Shown one piece after another: positions 60,122 to 64,000 of a DNA stretch of 64,000 bases (the first letter of the stretch is position 1; each line of letters begins with the position of its first letter). Source of the stretch: HLUCCA09 sp038745585 (GTDB lineage Bacteria > Pseudomonadota > Alphaproteobacteria > Rhodobacterales > Rhodobacteraceae); the NCBI GenBank assembly GCA_038745585.1, contig JBCDLH010000004.1:310001-374000 (forward strand). Reading direction: 5' to 3'. Below the pieces are notes generated by a model, which was not told where the DNA came from, made no database searches, and saw only the letters and a program-made list of their open reading frames with translations. The position numbers and the translations under genes are program-made.

Positions 60122-61707
60122 CGGGGATCGCCGCCAAGTGGCGCCCGTCGATGGCGCTTGTCGTGTGCCTGGTGTGCCTCGTTCTCGTGTCGGTCCCGGT
60201 CTTTGCGTTTCTCTCAATGCGGCTGACCTCGAACCAATTTGTACGCGAGACCGAGCAATCGCTGATCGACCAGGCGGCGCTCTACGCGGCGGCTTATGCG
60301 ACCGCGTTCAAGCGGACGGGTGTCGCGCCTGCGGGCGCAACAGTCGAAGGTTTCGCGGCAGAGTTTTGGGATGCGCCGCTCCATCCGACAGCGCCGCGGC
60401 TCAACTTGCGCCGGTCCCCGATCCTGCCGCCCTTGCCAGAGTTCGAGACGACGCTGTCGATATCGGCGGACCCGCCAGGCGCCCCCTATGCCGAGATCGC
60501 GCCGATGCTCCTCGGTCTCGCCCGTGCTGCACAGCGCAGCACGCTGTCGGGCGTGGTATTCCTCGACGGGCACGGGGTCAGCATACGGACGGACCAAACC
60601 GTCGACCTCAGCTTTGCGCCGGAAGTGCAGGAGGCGCTGTCGGGCCGCGTGGGCACGGCCCTGCGCGACCGTGGTGACACCTACGACCGGCATCCCCTAA
60701 CTTCGATCAGCCGCGATACCTGGTATCGCGTCTTCGTAGCTTATCCTGTGTTGGTCGAAGGCCGCGTTGTCGGAGCAGTCTATCTCTCGCGCACCCCGTC
60801 GAACCTTCGCAAGTTCGTCGTGAACGAGCGCGCGGCTCTCGGCACGATGCTCGGGGCGACACTTCTTGCGGCGCTTGCCGTCGGCGCGCTTCTCCTTCGC
60901 TTCATCCTGCGCCCGGTGCGGGCGCTTAGCGCGCAGAGCCAAGGGATCGCCAATGGCACCACCGCTCAGACTGAACCGCTAAGGCAGTACGGGATCCGCG
61001 AATTGGCTGAGCTGGGACAGAGCGTCATGCGTATGTCGAAGACGCTGACCGACCGCTCACGCCAGATCGCCACCTATACCGACCACGTCACCCATGAGCT
61101 TAAGTCCCCCGTCACCGCGATTGTCGGGGCAGCGGAGCTTTTGACTGGGACGGACATCCCGAGCGCGGACCGGCACGCTCTATTGCGAAGTATCGAAGCG
61201 CAGGGTCGGCGAATGAACGTGCTTCTAGAAAAGCTCCGCGAGATGATCCGCCTGCGCGACATGCCCACGACCGGACACGGACCGATTGCCGAGATGCTGC
61301 CCGACATTCCCGCGCTCGAGATCCGTCTGGGGCCTGCGAGCGAGGACATCCTGCCGATGTTGGCCGAGCACGGCCGGATCGTGCTGCACCAGCTCGCCCA
61401 GAACGCTTACGAGGCCGATGCACAGCGCGTGACTGTTTCCTATGTGTCTGGCGTTCTTCGCATCCGTGACGATGGCCGCGGGATTGCATCTGGCGATCTG
61501 GCCCGCGTGGCGCAGCCCTTCTTTACCACGCGGCGCGAAGAGGGCGGGACGGGCCTCGGTCTCGCCATCGTAACGGCGATCCTGCAGAACTACGGCGCGG
61601 CTTTGTCCTTCGAGCCGGTCGGAGAGGGCGCGTCCGTTGTGATCGCGTTCGCCGAATCCAAGAACGCCGTGCCCCGACCCCGCGATCCGCGAGAGCGAAA
61701 GGCTTGA
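60118..61707 (+). CDS. Sensor histidine kinase of the exosortase cluster
   Basis: A 529-residue kinase starting at GTG 60118, overlapping the regulator. One N-terminal membrane segment (about 12-35), a periplasmic sensor region (about 36-240) and a second segment (about 243-265) are followed by a HAMP-like linker, the H-box with His326 in YTDHVTHELKSPV, N-box QLAQNAYEADA, G1 IRDDGRGI and G2 GTGLGLAIV. All catalytic boxes are intact. It probably senses the state of the envelope or of the VIT/VWA protein. The arrangement matches the kinase/regulator pairs known for dedicated sortase systems. Confidence 0.92.
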   Translation: MTGIAAKWRPSMALVVCLVCLVLVSVPVFAFLSMRLTSNQFVRETEQSLIDQAALYAAAYATAFKRTGVAPAGATVEGFAAEFWDAPLHPTAPRLNLRRSPILPPLPEFETTLSISADPPGAPYAEIAPMLLGLARAAQRSTLSGVVFLDGHGVSIRTDQTVDLSFAPEVQEALSGRVGTALRDRGDTYDRHPLTSISRDTWYRVFVAYPVLVEGRVVGAVYLSRTPSNLRKFVVNERAALGTMLGATLLAALAVGALLLRFILRPVRALSAQSQGIANGTTAQTEPLRQYGIRELAELGQSVMRMSKTLTDRSRQIATYTDHVTHELKSPVTAIVGAAELLTGTDIPSADRHALLRSIEAQGRRMNVLLEKLREMIRLRDMPTTGHGPIAEMLPDIPALEIRLGPASEDILPMLAEHGRIVLHQLAQNAYEADAQRVTVSYVSGVLRIRDDGRGIASGDLARVAQPFFTTRREEGGTGLGLAIVTAILQNYGAALSFEPVGEGASVVIAFAESKNAVPRPRDPRERKA

Positions 61708-61991
61708 GAGCATCGGGACGTCCGTCGTTTGAACGAGGGTCGCGAACGCTGCACTAGACGTCTTGATGAGCCCTTGCGGTACCCCATCACGCGCCGGCGT
61801 CTGCAACGTAAGTAGAGCCAACCTTCGGCGCAAACCCGGGATCGTTGTCACCCGCCGCCACCCTGGTTTGCGGCAAATTGCGCGCACCGCCGCCTGACGC
61901 CACGGCCTGCATTGAACGGGTCGGGTTGCATGCCTTTATGACGTTTTGACACGACGCGGCGACAGCCGGGCTTGACACTCGGGAGGATGCG
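61708..61991. other. Intergenic region upstream of ABC exporter genes
   Basis: A 284-base gap with no gene. TTTGCGGCAAA (61867-61877) is a perfect palindrome of unknown meaning. TTGACAC occurs at 61946 and 61972; either could be a -35 element for the downstream ATPase gene, but no matching -10 is clear. No strong terminator for the kinase gene was seen. Confidence 0.35.
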
Positions 61992-62699
61992 GTGCCCGAG
62001 CCCGCATACAGAACACGGGGCCTGACTAAGGTCTATGGCGCGGGGCATTCGGCCGTGCATGCGCTGCGCGGCGTCGATCTGGAGATCCCGCAGGGCGAGA
62101 TTGTGGTGCTGCTCGGCCCGTCCGGCAGCGGCAAGTCAACGTTGCTTAACATCCTCGGCGGGCTCGACCGATCCTCGGACGGCACTGCGCATTTCCGCGA
62201 CACGGACCTTTGCGCCCTGTCGGACCGGGAACTGACGCGTTACCGACGAGACCATATCGGCTTTGTCTTTCAGTTCTACAATCTGATGCCGAGCCTCACG
62301 GCGCAGGAGAACGTCGAACTTGTGACCGAGATCGCCCGCGCGCCCATGGCGCCGGAGGAGGCGCTTGCGCTTGTCGGGCTTGCCGAGCGGGTGGATCATT
62401 TTCCCGCCCAGCTTTCAGGCGGCGAGCAGCAGCGCGTTGCCATCGCACGCGCCGTGGCCAAACAGCCTGATGTCCTCTTTTGCGACGAGCCGACCGGCGC
62501 GCTCGACAGCAAAACCGGACGCGCTGTCCTTGAGGTCCTTCAGACGCTGAACCAGCGCCTTGGCACGACGATCTTGATCGTGACCCACGCCGCGGCGACC
62601 GCGGGCATGGCCGATCGCGTGCTCAACTTCGCCGATGGCGCGATCCGCGAAGTCGTCGAAAACCGCAACAAGGTCGCCGCTTCGGAGATTGTCTGGTGA
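61992..62699 (+). CDS. ABC transporter ATP-binding protein (LolD/MacB type)
   Basis: A 235-residue ATPase with Walker A GPSGSGKST, Q-loop in FVFQFYNLMPSL, signature LSGGEQQR and Walker B VLFCDEPTGALDSKTG, followed by ILIVTHAA. The Q-loop and the DEPTGALD motif are typical of LolD/MacB ATPases. The start is GTG at 61992, with GGGAGG five bases upstream. It overlaps the FtsX-like permease gene by four bases (GTGA) and powers it. It is unlinked in sequence to the srf-locus ATPase apart from family membership. Likely role: lipoprotein, peptide or envelope-substrate handling. Confidence 0.9.
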   Translation: MPEPAYRTRGLTKVYGAGHSAVHALRGVDLEIPQGEIVVLLGPSGSGKSTLLNILGGLDRSSDGTAHFRDTDLCALSDRELTRYRRDHIGFVFQFYNLMPSLTAQENVELVTEIARAPMAPEEALALVGLAERVDHFPAQLSGGEQQRVAIARAVAKQPDVLFCDEPTGALDSKTGRAVLEVLQTLNQRLGTTILIVTHAAATAGMADRVLNFADGAIREVVENRNKVAASEIVW

Positions 62700-64000
62700 G
62701 CCCGCTCACGCACAAGCTCCTCCGCGACTTGTGGCGGATGAAGGGGCAGGCGATGGCCATTGCGCTCGTCATCGCCATGGGCGTGATGCTCCTCGTGATG
62801 ATGACGGGCCTTGTCAACTCGCTCGAGGAGACGCGCGATACCTACTATGAGCGCTATCGCCTGGCCGAGATATTTGCTCCCGTCGCCCGTGCGCCCAACC
62901 TGGAGCTGGCCGATCTTGCAAAGATCCCTGGCGTTTCCGCGGTAGAAGGGCGCGTCAATGGCGCAGCGCTGATCGAGATCGAGGGCCGCAGCACGCCTGT
63001 GCAAGCGCAGGCGGTATCGCTCCCCGATTTCGGCAGCCCCGCCCTCAACGACATCTACCTGACCGATGGGCGGATGCTTGACAGCGATCGGTCCGACGAG
63101 ATCCTCCTTCTTGAGAGCTTTGCCGACGCGCACGGCCTGCTTCCGGGCGACCATCTTGAGGCGACCATGAACGGCGCACGGCGAGATTTTCACATCGTCG
63201 GCCTCGCGCAATCACCGGAGTTCATCTTTACGACGGCACCCGGCGAGCTTGTCCCCGACGATGCGCGCTTTGGCGTCATTTGGATGAGTTCTTCGGCGCT
63301 CTCCGCCGCCTATGATCTTGACGGTGCTTTCAACGAAGCCTTGATCGGGCTGAGCCGGACTGCCGACAAAGCCGCAGTCCTGGCCGCAGTAGACCGGCAA
63401 CTCGCAGCCTATGGGGCAACGGGTGCCTATGGGCGGGAGGATCACCTGTCGGATCTCTTCATCACGCAAGAGATCGAGGGCCTGCAGGCGACGAACCAAT
63501 CCGTGCCGCCCATTTTCCTCGCAGTCGCGGCGTTTCTCCTCAACATCGTCATCGGACGCATGGTCGAATCCGAGCGCGAAGAGATCGGCCTGATGAAGGC
63601 GTTCGGCTATACGAACTGGGAGGTCGGAGCGCATTACTTTCGCTTGGTCCTCGCCATCGCAGCAGGCGGTGCGCTCTTGGGCTGTATCTTCGGTGTGCTC
63701 GGTGGGCGTGCGATGGTCGGCGTCTACACCCAATTCTACAAGTTTCCATTCCTGATCTTCGATCTAGACGCATCCTCTTTCTTGATCGGCGTGGGCGTGA
63801 GCATCGCCGCGGCCTCTGCGGGCGGCGTCCTCGTCTTGCGGCGCGTTTTCGCGCTGACGCCGTCCGAAGCCATGCGCCCGCCCGCGCCCGCCGATTACAG
63901 CCGGACCGGACAAGTCGGCCACGCGGTGATGCAGATCCTCGATCAGCCGACCCGCATGGTCCTCCGCCGGATCACGCGTCAGCCGCTCCGCATGGCGGGG
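62696..64000 (+). CDS. FtsX-like ABC permease, partial (runs off right edge)
   Basis: An open frame of 435 codons from GTG 62696 to the window edge. One N-terminal membrane helix (AMAIALVIAMGVMLLVMM, about 18-38) is followed by an extracytoplasmic domain (about 45-260) and three helices (about 268-400) that close a first FtsX unit. The frame then restarts with LDQPTRMVLRRITRQPLRMAG, which looks like the beginning of a second unit, as in the large two-unit DevC/YbjZ-type permeases. It is coupled to the ATPase upstream. Substrate is unknown. The C-terminal part is outside the window. Confidence 0.88.
   Translation, partial: MSPLTHKLLRDLWRMKGQAMAIALVIAMGVMLLVMMTGLVNSLEETRDTYYERYRLAEIFAPVARAPNLELADLAKIPGVSAVEGRVNGAALIEIEGRSTPVQAQAVSLPDFGSPALNDIYLTDGRMLDSDRSDEILLLESFADAHGLLPGDHLEATMNGARRDFHIVGLAQSPEFIFTTAPGELVPDDARFGVIWMSSSALSAAYDLDGAFNEALIGLSRTADKAAVLAAVDRQLAAYGATGAYGREDHLSDLFITQEIEGLQATNQSVPPIFLAVAAFLLNIVIGRMVESEREEIGLMKAFGYTNWEVGAHYFRLVLAIAAGGALLGCIFGVLGGRAMVGVYTQFYKFPFLIFDLDASSFLIGVGVSIAAASAGGVLVLRRVFALTPSEAMRPPAPADYSRTGQVGHAVMQILDQPTRMVLRRITRQPLRMAG

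Overview
The window looks like chromosomal DNA of a GC-rich alphaproteobacterium, most likely a marine Rhodobacterales/roseobacter. The evidence is a trimethylamine-methyltransferase-like gene beside a dimethylglycine-dehydrogenase-like gene, a divergent znuA / zur-znuC-znuB cluster, an XdhC-MocA pair, and an exosortase with a VIT/VWA target. Genes are densely packed with many ATGA or GTGA stop/start overlaps. I saw no tRNA, rRNA, CRISPR array, transposase or phage gene.

Layout. 1-3190 (minus): methylated-amine catabolism, an MttB-family fragment and an FAD/GcvT dehydrogenase. 3503-6189 (plus): a small lipoprotein and a secreted caspase-fold/Sel1 protein. 6285-10949 (minus): a giant ExeM/NucH-like extracellular nuclease. 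11317-12836 (plus): XdhC and MocA molybdenum-cofactor proteins. 12877-16219: zinc uptake and its regulator with a candidate Zur operator. 16468-18441: two exported proteins of unknown function.

18473-44877 is the most unusual part: about 26 kb that read as one divergent locus. The minus arm, read from 34030 down to 18473, encodes a membrane-anchored trypsin-like protease, SrfA, SrfB (Hsp70/actin-like ATPase), SrfC (GTPase-like), a single-pass membrane protein, a periplasmic SH3-like/VWA protein, an ABC ATPase and FtsX-like permease, and a periplasmic FGE-fold protein. The plus arm encodes a patatin phospholipase, an OmpR-type regulator with an extra degenerate receiver, a sensor kinase, a caspase-family protease, a TPR-CHAT protease and two small exported proteins. 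I infer an envelope-based, two-component-controlled proteolytic and lipolytic system built around SrfABC. It is the best candidate here for an undescribed system.

45004-46506 (minus) is an exported peptidoglycan-binding protein. 46880-55715 is a LacI-controlled sugar or lactone regulon: two palindromic operators, a binding protein, a fused ABC ATPase, two permeases, an SMP-30 lactonase, an LtnD-like dehydrogenase and an OtnK-like four-carbon acid-sugar kinase. The aldolase and isomerase normally paired with OtnK are absent. 55944-61707 encodes an exosortase, its single likely PEP-type VIT/VWA substrate, and a dedicated response regulator and kinase; the promoter carries three CTGCAC repeats in exact 11-bp phase. 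61992-64000 is a second ABC ATPase with an FtsX-like permease that runs off the window.

All assignments come from reading translated sequence and motifs by eye. No database search or structure prediction was possible.
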